DNA from: Pseudoneobacillus sp042683745
GTDB lineage: Bacteria; Bacillota; Bacilli; Bacillales; Cytobacillaceae
NCBI RefSeq assembly: GCF_042683745.1
Contig: NZ_JBHUJX010000008.1
Coordinates: 558,001 to 622,000 of the forward strand
Length of the DNA stretch: 64,000 bases
Direction: 5' to 3'
The notes beneath the pieces are model-generated. The model saw only the letters and a list, made by a program, of their open reading frames with translations, searched no databases and was not told the origin of the DNA. Shown here piece by piece: positions 42,564 through 49,734 of the stretch; position 1 is the first letter of the stretch, and every line of letters starts with the position of its first letter. Made by a program: the position numbers and the translations under genes.

Positions 42564-42593
42564 GGGTGAGAAAATGCTCACTCTTTTTCTTTT
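42562..42593 (+). terminator. Terminator of topA
   Basis: AAGGGTGAG / CTCACTCTT (9 bp with one G-U) around AAAATG, then TTTTTCTTTT. The ascending arm includes the last two bases of the stop codon. Confidence 0.75.
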
Positions 42594-42601
42594 ATTGGAA
42601 A

Positions 42602-42770
42602 CTATAAAATATTCGGATATAAATAACTTTTTAAATTGTATGGTTCACGTCCAGCTACAGCGCCTAGCCCCTCGAGGTCAAATGTTCTAAACCCAAAAAG
42701 TCAAAGAACGAATTTCTGGGTTTAGAAGCATTTGCTTGTCGGGGCTGAGCAAGGCGCTTCCTCTTTTGTA
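42602..42770 (+). repeat. Dispersed palindromic repeat, copy E
   Basis: Orientation as B and C: CACGTCCAGCT..GCGCCTAGCCCCTCGAGGTCAAATG at the left, GCATTTGCTTGTCGGGGCTGAGC..CTTTTGT at the right, no long module. The inner stem TTCTAAACCCA / TGGGTTTAGAA is perfect. The left 55 bases align with copy B (about 44 identities). Confidence 0.85.
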
Positions 42771-42935
42771 CTTTTGTATTGATTTTTGTAGGAATATAAG
42801 GCTTTAACCTTTTTTTATTTTAATTCGTATTGTACAATGCAGAATGGATATGAATGAAGAAAGAGTAAAAAAGTGTATCAAAATACAATAATAGAAATAA
42901 TGAAAATGGATTAGTTATGAAACAGGAGGATTTTC
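42771..42935 (+). other. Region upstream of trmFO
   Basis: The end of the 372-base topA-trmFO gap is AT-rich. Two TACAAT boxes occur (near 42834 and 42882), but neither has a recognisable -35 at normal spacing. The ribosome site ACAGGAGG directly precedes trmFO. No gene seen. Confidence 0.4.
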
Positions 42936-44243
42936 ATGAGTGAAATATATGTAAATGTAATCGGAGCAGGATTAGCTGGTAGTGAGGCTGCGTGGCAAAT
43001 TGCAAAGAGAGGCATAAAAGTAAAATTATTTGAAATGCGCCCTGTAAAACAAACACCTGCGCATCATACAGATAAATTTGCTGAATTAGTTTGTAGCAAT
43101 TCATTAAGAGCTAACACGTTGACAAATGCGGTTGGTGTATTAAAAGAAGAAATGAGAAGGCTTGATTCTGTTATTATACAAGCTGCTGATGAGTGTGCCG
43201 TTCCAGCAGGTGGTGCTTTAGCAGTTGATCGTCATGAATTTGCCGCAAGGGTGACTGAATTGGTTAGGAATCATCCCAATGTCACTGTCTTAAATGAAGA
43301 AGTTACGGATATTCCAGAAGGACCTACAGTTATAGCTACTGGACCTTTAACTAGTGAAGGGTTATCAAACAGCCTCCGAAATTTAACTGGGGAAGATTAT
43401 TTATATTTTTATGATGCCGCAGCTCCTATTCTTGAAAAAGAAAGCATAAATATGGATAAGGTGTATTTAAAATCACGTTATGACAAAGGAGAAGCAGCTT
43501 ATTTAAACTGTCCAATGACAGAGGAAGAATTTGATCGTTTTTATGAAGCGCTAATTTCCGCAGAAACTGTTCCTTTAAAAGAATTTGAAAAGGAAATTTT
43601 CTTTGAAGGTTGTATGCCAATTGAAGTTATGGCAAGCCGTGGAAAGAAGACAATGCTTTTTGGCCCAATGAAGCCAGTAGGTTTAGAAGATCCTCGCACC
43701 GGTAAAAGACCATATGCTGTTGTTCAGCTTAGACAGGATGATGCTGCAGGAACTTTATATAATATTGTTGGATTCCAAACTCATTTAAAATGGGGACCTC
43801 AAAAGGAGGTTCTTCAGTTGATTCCTGGATTAGAAAATGTTGAAATTGTTCGGTATGGAGTCATGCATCGGAATACATTTATTAATTCGCCAAAAGTTTT
43901 ACGAGCAACTTATCAATTTAAGGAGCGTTCTGATTTATTTTTTGCAGGTCAGATGACTGGTGTTGAAGGTTATGTAGAATCAGCTGCTAGTGGATTAATA
44001 GCTGGTATTAACGCAGCAAGACTTGTATCAAATGAGGAGCCATTGGAATTTCCTCATGAAACAGCCATTGGTAGTATGGCGCGTTATATAACTACTACTA
44101 ATTCAAAAAATTTCCAACCGATGAATGCAAACTTTGGATTATTTCCAGAACTTCCTGAAAAAATAAAAGGTAAGAAAGAAAGATATGAAAAGCATGCAAA
44201 TAGGGCGCTAGAAACAATTCAGAACTTTGTGAAAAATTTGTAA
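42936..44243 (+). CDS. trmFO: tRNA (uracil-54-C5)-methyltransferase, folate/FAD-dependent
   Basis: Makes ribothymidine 54 in tRNA using methylenetetrahydrofolate and FADH2, the Gram-positive alternative to SAM-dependent TrmA. The 435-residue protein has the FAD Rossmann motif VIGAGLAGSEAAWQIAKRG (about 7-25), FAELVCSNSLRANTLTNAVG, ECAVPAGGALAVDRHEF and GQMTGVEGYVESAASGLIAG. It precedes xerC as in B. subtilis (gid-codV). A GC-poor 11-bp hairpin lies in the short gap to xerC. Confidence 0.95.
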   Translation: MSEIYVNVIGAGLAGSEAAWQIAKRGIKVKLFEMRPVKQTPAHHTDKFAELVCSNSLRANTLTNAVGVLKEEMRRLDSVIIQAADECAVPAGGALAVDRHEFAARVTELVRNHPNVTVLNEEVTDIPEGPTVIATGPLTSEGLSNSLRNLTGEDYLYFYDAAAPILEKESINMDKVYLKSRYDKGEAAYLNCPMTEEEFDRFYEALISAETVPLKEFEKEIFFEGCMPIEVMASRGKKTMLFGPMKPVGLEDPRTGKRPYAVVQLRQDDAAGTLYNIVGFQTHLKWGPQKEVLQLIPGLENVEIVRYGVMHRNTFINSPKVLRATYQFKERSDLFFAGQMTGVEGYVESAASGLIAGINAARLVSNEEPLEFPHETAIGSMARYITTTNSKNFQPMNANFGLFPELPEKIKGKKERYEKHANRALETIQNFVKNL

Positions 44244-44253
44244 AATCAATTGC

Positions 44254-44290
44254 AAGGGCTATTAATGTATGATAATATTTAATAGCCTTT
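44254..44290 (+). other. Hairpin between trmFO and xerC
   Basis: AAGGGCTATTA / TAATAGCCTTT, 11 bp with one G-U pair and a 15-base loop, ends 16 bases before the xerC TTG start. The T run is only three, so it looks like an attenuator or weak terminator. Confidence 0.5.
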
Positions 44291-44306
44291 GTGAGGTGAG
44301 GATTCT

Positions 44307-45206
44307 TTGGTAAATGTGAACGTTTCATTACAGTTATTTATTGAATATTTACAAATAGAGAAAAATTACTCAAAATATACTATTGAACATTATCAACATG
44401 ATATTAGTGAATTTATTATGTTCATGACTGAACAAGCAATTCCAGATTTTCCAGATGTTCGATATTCTGATACACGTCTATATTTAACCAAACTATTTGA
44501 AAAGAAATTATCACGGAAAACAATTGCTCGCAGAATTTCAAGTTTAAGAAGTTTTTATAAATTTCTTTTGCGTGAAAGTATAATTGAAGATAATCCATTT
44601 TCACTTTTGTCCATTCCAAAAATTGAAAAAAGGTTACCTGAATTTTTTTATGAAGAAGAATTAGAACAACTTTTTGTGTCATGTGAAGTGGAGACGCCCA
44701 TTGGTCAAAGAAATAAAGCAATATTGGAAATGCTCTATGCTACGGGGATCCGAGTCAGTGAATGTTGTCAAATTCGATTAAAAGATATTGATTTTTCCTA
44801 CTCAACTGTTTTGATTCATGGAAAAGGAAGTAAAGATCGCTATGTACCTTTTGGGAAATTTGCACATGAGGCCATTCTTCAGTACATAAATGATGGAAGA
44901 CAGAAATTAATATCTAGTAAACAGCCACATGATTTTTTATTTGTTAATTTTCGTGGAGGTTCTTTAACAGATAGAGGGATTCGAACTATTTTAAATTCGA
45001 TGATCGATAAATCAACATTAAACGGGAAAATCCACCCACATATGTTGAGGCATACATTTGCAACTCATTTGTTAAATAAAGGTGCAGATATGCGTTCGGT
45101 TCAAGAATTATTAGGTCACGCGTTTCTATCGTCAACACAAGTTTATGCCCATGTTACGAACGATTATTTAAGGAATACGTATTTAAAGCATCATCCACGT
45201 GCGTAA
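44307..45206 (+). CDS. xerC: Tyrosine recombinase XerC (CodV)
   Basis: With XerD (not in the window) resolves chromosome dimers at dif. The 299-residue protein has an N-terminal SAM-like core-binding domain (about 5-90) and the catalytic domain with Arg in ATGIRVSE near 149, Lys in HGKGSKDRYVP near 174, HMLRHTFATHLL near 245 (His and Arg), GHAFLSS and the nucleophile Tyr in STQVYAHVT near 279. TTG start after GAGGTGAGG. It opens the xerC-hslV-hslU-codY run known in B. subtilis as codVWXY. Confidence 0.93.
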   Translation: MVNVNVSLQLFIEYLQIEKNYSKYTIEHYQHDISEFIMFMTEQAIPDFPDVRYSDTRLYLTKLFEKKLSRKTIARRISSLRSFYKFLLRESIIEDNPFSLLSIPKIEKRLPEFFYEEELEQLFVSCEVETPIGQRNKAILEMLYATGIRVSECCQIRLKDIDFSYSTVLIHGKGSKDRYVPFGKFAHEAILQYINDGRQKLISSKQPHDFLFVNFRGGSLTDRGIRTILNSMIDKSTLNGKIHPHMLRHTFATHLLNKGADMRSVQELLGHAFLSSTQVYAHVTNDYLRNTYLKHHPRA

Positions 45207-45230
45207 TTTTAGAATGAAGGGGTGCATTTT

Positions 45231-45773
45231 ATGTCTCAATTTCATGCAACGACGATTTTTGGAATCCATCATAAAGGTGAATGTGCGATGTCAGGTGATG
45301 GTCAAGTTACTTTTGGTAGTGCAGTTGTGATGAAACACACTGCAAGAAAAGTACGGAAGTTGTTTAATGGAAAAGTCTTAGCAGGTTTTGCTGGTTCAGT
45401 AGCTGATGCTTTTACATTATTTGAAATGTTTGAAGGGAAATTAGAAGAGTTCAATGGAAGTCTTCAACGTGCTGCTGTGGAGCTTGCAAAACAGTGGAGA
45501 AGCGATCGAGTTCTAAGAAAGTTAGAAGCGATGCTTATTGTTATGGATAAAGAGCATATGCTGTTAATTTCTGGTACGGGTGAAGTTATTGAACCTGATG
45601 ATGGTATTTTAGCGATCGGTTCTGGAGGAAATTACGCATTGGCAGCTGGGCGTAGTTTGAAAAAATATAGTGGTGAACATTTATCAGCAAGAGAGATCGC
45701 AAAGGCCTCATTAGAAATTGCAGCTGAAATATGTGTTTATACAAATGAAAATATTATCGTTGAAGAGTTATAA
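45231..45773 (+). CDS. hslV: ATP-dependent protease peptidase subunit HslV (ClpQ/CodW)
   Basis: Proteolytic ring of the HslVU complex. The 180-residue protein begins MSQFHATTIFGIHHKGECAMSGDGQVTFG: after Met removal the N-terminal residue is Ser, not the Thr of most HslV proteins, as described for B. subtilis CodW. GKVLAGFAGSVADAFTLFE and LAIGSGGNYALAAGRSL are family blocks. ATG 45231 is chosen; the in-frame GTG at 45222 abuts AAGGG and would add three residues in front of the active Ser. hslU starts 19 bases later. Confidence 0.94.
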   Translation: MSQFHATTIFGIHHKGECAMSGDGQVTFGSAVVMKHTARKVRKLFNGKVLAGFAGSVADAFTLFEMFEGKLEEFNGSLQRAAVELAKQWRSDRVLRKLEAMLIVMDKEHMLLISGTGEVIEPDDGILAIGSGGNYALAAGRSLKKYSGEHLSAREIAKASLEIAAEICVYTNENIIVEEL

Positions 45774-45792
45774 CGGGAAGGAGAATTGATTC

Positions 45793-47199
45793 ATGTTAAA
45801 AGGAACGAATTTAACCCCCCGACAAATTGTTGAAAAGCTTGACCAATTTATTGTAGGCCAAAAGGATGCTAAAAAAGCTGTAGCGGTTGCACTTAGAAAT
45901 CGTTATCGTCGAAGTCTACTTGATGAGAAGTTGCGCGAAGAGATTATTCCAAAAAATATATTAATGATCGGTCCAACTGGTGTAGGTAAGACTGAAATCG
46001 CGCGAAGAATGGCAAAGTTAGTTGGAGCGCCATTTATTAAAGTAGAAGCAACGAAATTTACTGAGGTCGGTTATGTTGGTCGTGATGTAGAATCCATGGT
46101 TCGCGATTTAGTCGAGACATCTGTTCGACTGGTTAAAGAAGATAAAATGCAACGTGTAAAAGAAAGAGCAGAACGTAATGCAAATAATCGGTTAATTGAT
46201 TTATTAGCTCCATCGGCTAAGAAAACAAATAATATTAAAAATCCTCTAGAATTATTATTCGGTGGCGGAAGTGGAGAAAAAGAGCAGGAATCATCTGCAT
46301 CTGAAGAGCATGATTTAAATGAAAAACGCCGTACTCTTAGGGAAAAACTTGCTTTAGGTGAACTTGAAAATGAACAAGTGACAGTGGAAGTTGAAGAACA
46401 AACACCTTCCATGTTCGATATGCTTCAAGGCTCAGGTATGGAGCAAATGGGTATGAATATGCAAGATGCTTTTAGTAGTTTAATGCCCAAAAAACGAAAG
46501 AAAAGAAAATTAACAGTAAAAGAGGCAAGAATCGTGTTAACAAATGAGGAAGCTCAGAAGTTAATCGATATGGATGAGGTAACACAAGAAGCCATTGTTA
46601 GAGCAGAACAAACAGGGATAATTTTTATCGATGAAATCGATAAAATAGCTAGTAAGAATTCGGGAGGATCATCAGCGGATGTTTCTAGAGAAGGAGTCCA
46701 ACGAGATATCCTACCTGTTGTTGAAGGTTCTACAATCGTAACAAAATATGGTTCAGTTAAAACAGATTATATTTTATTTATTGCTGCAGGTGCTTTTCAT
46801 ATGGCGAAACCTTCTGATTTAATACCGGAATTACAAGGTCGCTTCCCGATTCGCGTCGAATTGACAAAACTAACTGTAAATGACTTCTACCGAATTTTAG
46901 TGGAACCTGATAATGCATTAGTAAAACAATATTCGGCATTATTGGAAACAGAAGGTATACAAATTGAATTTTCTGACGATGCTATTCATAAGATAGCTGA
47001 AGTGGCATTTGAAGTAAATCAAAATACCGATAATATTGGAGCGCGAAGACTTCATACAATTTTGGAAAAACTACTTGAAGATTTATCATTTGAGGCACCA
47101 GATATCTCGATGGAGAAAATAACGATTACCCCACATTATGTTGAAGAAAAATTGGGAGTTATTGCGCGAGATAAGGATTTAAGTCAATTTATTTTATAA
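45793..47199 (+). CDS. hslU: ATP-dependent protease ATPase subunit HslU (ClpY/CodX)
   Basis: AAA+ unfoldase that feeds HslV. The 468-residue protein has LTPRQIVEKLDQFIVGQ, Walker A GPTGVGKTE (about 59-67), GYVGRDVESMVRDL, an intermediate I-domain (about 110-245, Glu/Lys-rich), Walker B IIFIDEIDK near 277, LIPELQGRFPIRVEL, sensor block NIGARRLHTILEKLLED, and the C-terminal tail ending SQFIL that docks into HslV. AAGGAG precedes the ATG. Confidence 0.96.
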   Translation: MLKGTNLTPRQIVEKLDQFIVGQKDAKKAVAVALRNRYRRSLLDEKLREEIIPKNILMIGPTGVGKTEIARRMAKLVGAPFIKVEATKFTEVGYVGRDVESMVRDLVETSVRLVKEDKMQRVKERAERNANNRLIDLLAPSAKKTNNIKNPLELLFGGGSGEKEQESSASEEHDLNEKRRTLREKLALGELENEQVTVEVEEQTPSMFDMLQGSGMEQMGMNMQDAFSSLMPKKRKKRKLTVKEARIVLTNEEAQKLIDMDEVTQEAIVRAEQTGIIFIDEIDKIASKNSGGSSADVSREGVQRDILPVVEGSTIVTKYGSVKTDYILFIAAGAFHMAKPSDLIPELQGRFPIRVELTKLTVNDFYRILVEPDNALVKQYSALLETEGIQIEFSDDAIHKIAEVAFEVNQNTDNIGARRLHTILEKLLEDLSFEAPDISMEKITITPHYVEEKLGVIARDKDLSQFIL

Positions 47200-47221
47200 G
47201 TAACTGGTTCATATAGAACTA

Positions 47222-47250
47222 TTGGCAAAAATACTCCTCAATTTTAGTAT
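47222..47250 (+). promoter_or_regulatory. Possible sigma-A promoter for codY
   Basis: -35 TTGGCA (5/6), 17-base spacer, -10 TAGTAT (4/6) in the 100-base hslU-codY gap; predicted start about 47257, 43 bases before the codY ATG. Confidence 0.4.
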
Positions 47251-47299
47251 TAGTTGATTAAATAGAGAAATAATAGTGGAAGCAATAGGAGGAAGAAAA

Positions 47300-48079
47300 A
47301 TGAATTTATTAACCAAAACAAGAAAAATTAATGCTTTATTACAAAAAGCTGCTGGGAAACCAGTTAATTTTAAAGAAATGTCCGAGACTTTAAGCGAGGT
47401 TATTGAGGCGAATATTTTTGTTGTAAGTCGTAGAGGGAAATTATTAGGATTTGCGATTAATCAACAAATTGAGAATGAGCGAATGAAGAAAATGTTGGAG
47501 GACCGTCAATTCCCTGAAGAATATACGAATAATTTATTTAATCTCCAGGAAACTTCTTCTAATCTTGATGTAGAAAGTGAATATACGGCATTTCCAATCG
47601 AAAATAAAGATTTATTCCGTAGCGGATTAACAACAATCGTTCCAATAATCGGTGGGGGAGAGCGTTTAGGAACATTAATACTTGCACGTTTAGAAGAAAA
47701 ATTTCATGATGATGATTTAATCCTCGGTGAATACGGTGCAACGGTTGTTGGAATGGAAATATTACGCGAAAAAGCAGAGGAAATTGAAGAAGAAGCTCGT
47801 AGTAAAGCAGTTGTTCAAATGGCAATTAGTTCATTATCGTACAGTGAGTTAGAAGCAATTGAACATATTTTTGAAGAATTAAACGGACACGAAGGATTAT
47901 TGGTTGCTTCAAAAATTGCTGACCGCGTTGGTATTACTCGTTCCGTCATTGTTAATGCATTACGAAAGCTAGAAAGTGCTGGAGTAATTGAATCACGTTC
48001 TCTTGGGATGAAAGGGACGTATATTAAAGTATTAAATGATAAATTTTTATTTGAATTAGAAAAGTTAAAAACAAATTAA
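47300..48079 (+). CDS. codY: GTP/branched-chain amino acid-sensing global regulator CodY
   Basis: Represses stationary-phase and nutrient-scavenging genes when GTP and Ile/Leu/Val are plentiful. The 259-residue protein (same length as B. subtilis CodY) begins MNLLTKTRKINALLQKAAGKPVNFKEM, has a GAF ligand domain (about 1-155), a helical linker, and a winged helix (about 198-240, VASKIADRVGITRSVIVNALRKLESAGVIE). ATG 47300 follows AGGAGGAAG; the upstream GTG 47276 adds eight odd residues. A strong terminator and a CodY box follow it. Confidence 0.97.
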   Translation: MNLLTKTRKINALLQKAAGKPVNFKEMSETLSEVIEANIFVVSRRGKLLGFAINQQIENERMKKMLEDRQFPEEYTNNLFNLQETSSNLDVESEYTAFPIENKDLFRSGLTTIVPIIGGGERLGTLILARLEEKFHDDDLILGEYGATVVGMEILREKAEEIEEEARSKAVVQMAISSLSYSELEAIEHIFEELNGHEGLLVASKIADRVGITRSVIVNALRKLESAGVIESRSLGMKGTYIKVLNDKFLFELEKLKTN

Positions 48080-48120
48080 AAAAAACACTGAATGGCGTAA
48101 TTGCTATTCAGTGTTTTTTT
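48080..48120 (+). terminator. Terminator of codY
   Basis: A 14-bp perfect stem AAAAAACACTGAAT / ATTCAGTGTTTTTT, extended by three pairs at the apex (GGC / GCT with one G-U), with a T run in the arm. It begins on the base after the codY stop. Confidence 0.92.
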
Positions 48121-48394
48121 AATTTTTGGATACATAATCATAACCACCATATTAAAAGAGGATTTATTTTTTTATTATAATTGCCCAACTTAATAATTGT
48201 TAGGAAAATTTAGTTCTAAATACTCAAACATATTTTCTGAAAATATATTAATATAAGTTAATGAGTAGAAATCGACAAAAATCGCGAAAAAATATTCTAC
48301 ACGAAAAGTCAAGAAATATGATAAAATGACAATTATTAACTAGAGCAACCATTAAAATATATAGTACCAGCTATAGTATTTACTAAATTCGACA
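48121..48394 (+). other. Upstream region of the fla/che operon
   Basis: AT-rich, no gene. It holds the CodY box (48230-48246), a -10-like TAAAAT near 48323 without a good -35, and a second possible promoter (TTAACT with TATAGT 18 bases on, near 48337-48366). I found no sigma-D -10 (GCCGATAT). Confidence 0.4.
48230..48246 (+). promoter_or_regulatory. CodY-binding box upstream of flgB
   Basis: ATATTTTCTGAAAATAT is a perfect 8-1-8 palindrome; its central 15 bases match the CodY consensus AATTTTCWGAAAATT at 13 of 15 positions. It lies about 165 bases before the -35 of the best flgB promoter and 150 bases after codY. Known: B. subtilis CodY represses fla/che and hag. Confidence 0.7.
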
Positions 48395-48423
48395 TAGACA
48401 ACTATTTTTATTTTCATTACAAT
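48395..48423 (+). promoter_or_regulatory. Sigma-A promoter for the fla/che operon
   Basis: -35 TAGACA (5/6), 17-base spacer, -10 TACAAT (5/6); predicted start near 48430, giving a leader of about 54 bases before flgB. Confidence 0.6.
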
Positions 48424-48430
48424 GAACTAA

Positions 48431-48462
48431 GTAGATTTCTACAATAACCACTATAAATCTAC
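48431..48462 (+). other. Leader hairpin upstream of flgB
   Basis: GTAGATTT (48431-48438) pairs perfectly with AAATCTAC (48455-48462). Two other TCTAC words (48438-48442 and 48468-48472, the latter touching the ribosome site GAGGTG) offer alternative partners for GTAGA. Confidence 0.45.
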
Positions 48463-48483
48463 AAAATTCTACGAGGTGTATTT

Positions 48484-48876
48484 ATGAAGCTTTTTTCTGG
48501 CACAATCTCGACTTTAGAACAAGGTCTGAATTACGCATCACTTAAACAAAAAGTGATATCACAAAATATAGCGAATGTTGATACTCCAAATTATAAAGCA
48601 ATGAATGTCAGTTTTAAAAATGTTTTACAAAATGAACTACAATCAACAATAAATGCAAAGCGAACAAATTCACGTCATTTTGATTTTCAATCACAATCAG
48701 GTCAGCAAAATTTCATTAGCCATAATCCTGTTCAGTATAACCATAATGGAAATAGTGTGGATTTGGATAAAGAGATGGCAGATCTTGCAACGAATCAAAT
48801 TTATTACAATGCATTGATAGAACGAATTAATGGGAAATTTTCAACGCTCCAAAATGTCATTCGAGGAGGTAAATAA
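48484..48876 (+). CDS. flgB: Flagellar basal-body rod protein FlgB
   Basis: Proximal rod subunit of the flagellar basal body. The 130-residue protein has the rod-family N-terminal motif SQNIANVDTPNYKAMNVSF (about 26-44) and the C-terminal helix NQIYYNALIERINGKFSTLQNVI. First gene of the fla/che operon; ACGAGGTG is the ribosome site, and flgC starts two bases after its stop. The upstream region has a CodY box, a sigma-A promoter and a leader hairpin. Confidence 0.95.
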   Translation: MKLFSGTISTLEQGLNYASLKQKVISQNIANVDTPNYKAMNVSFKNVLQNELQSTINAKRTNSRHFDFQSQSGQQNFISHNPVQYNHNGNSVDLDKEMADLATNQIYYNALIERINGKFSTLQNVIRGGK

Positions 48877-48878
48877 AA

Positions 48879-49331
48879 ATGTCTATGTTCACTAGTATGA
48901 ATACTACATCTTCTGCTTTAACTGCTCAAAGGCTGAGAATGGACGTCATATCCTCAAACATGGCAAATGTTGATTCGACTAGAGGGAAATACATTAATGG
49001 AGAGTGGGTACCATATCGTCGTAAATCGGTCGTTTTAGAACCTAAGGGTGGATCTTTTCATTCCTTTCTAAATATGGCTATGAATCATACAACGGCAGAA
49101 AATGGGGTTAGGGTTTCAAAAGTAGTCGAAGATACGAATACGCCATTTAAAATGGTTTATGATCCTGAACATCCTGATGCTAATGAAGAAGGGTATGTTC
49201 AATTACCGAATGTAGACCCTTTAAGGGAAATGGTGGATTTAATTAGTGCAACTCGCTCGTATGAAGCAAATGTTACTGTTTTTAATGCTTCTAAAGGTAT
49301 GATGATGAAAGCTCTAGAAATCGGAAAATAA
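48879..49331 (+). CDS. flgC: Flagellar basal-body rod protein FlgC
   Basis: Second rod subunit, 150 residues. N-terminal SSALTAQRLRMDVISSNMANVDSTRG is the rod/hook family motif (ANVDST for ANxxT), and the C-terminal LREMVDLISATRSYEANVTVFNASKGMMMKALEIG is the pairing helix. GGAGGT at the end of flgB is its ribosome site. A 16-base gap leads to fliE. Confidence 0.96.
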   Translation: MSMFTSMNTTSSALTAQRLRMDVISSNMANVDSTRGKYINGEWVPYRRKSVVLEPKGGSFHSFLNMAMNHTTAENGVRVSKVVEDTNTPFKMVYDPEHPDANEEGYVQLPNVDPLREMVDLISATRSYEANVTVFNASKGMMMKALEIGK

Positions 49332-49347
49332 AGGAGAGTTTTAATAA

Positions 49348-49662
49348 ATGGATAAGGTTATATTCCCTTCAGTAAGTCAATTATACTCTTCAAATAAATT
49401 AACAGGCTCTACGAAGTCTACTAATACACCATTCGAAACGCAGAAAAGTTTTGCGTCCGTATTAAAAGAAACAATTAGTAATGTAAATAAAGCACAAATT
49501 GATTCAGATGTAATGACTAATAAACTTGCACGTGGTGAAAACGTTGATCTACATCAAGTAATGATTACATCCCAAAAAGCAAGTATTACCCTCCAAGCTA
49601 CGATGGAGGTTCGGAATAAAGTAGTAGAAGCTTACCAAGAAATTATGAGAATGCAAGTTTAA
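49348..49662 (+). CDS. fliE: Flagellar hook-basal body complex protein FliE
   Basis: Joins the MS ring (FliF) to the rod. The 104-residue protein has a variable N terminus and the conserved C-terminal half VDLHQVMITSQKASITLQATMEVRNKVVEAYQEIMRMQV. AAAGGAGAG precedes the ATG. The 72 bases to fliF are the longest untranslated stretch in the early part of this operon and contain a hairpin. Confidence 0.94.
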   Translation: MDKVIFPSVSQLYSSNKLTGSTKSTNTPFETQKSFASVLKETISNVNKAQIDSDVMTNKLARGENVDLHQVMITSQKASITLQATMEVRNKVVEAYQEIMRMQV

Positions 49663-49684
49663 TAGATTACTTAAAAATTTGGAG

Positions 49685-49725
49685 CGGTTATTAACTGCCT
49701 GCCGAAATATAAGACAGAATAACCG
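49685..49725 (+). other. Hairpin before the fliF ribosome site
   Basis: CGGTTATT / AATAACCG, 8 bp perfect with a 25-base loop; the right arm runs straight into GGGGG, the only ribosome-site-like sequence for fliF. Confidence 0.45.
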
Positions 49726-49734
49726 GGGGTTATT

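Noticed and set aside
48121..48483. Sigma-D promoter for fla/che
   Set aside because: I looked for TAAA with GCCGATAT-like -10 and found none; only sigma-A-type boxes are supportable.
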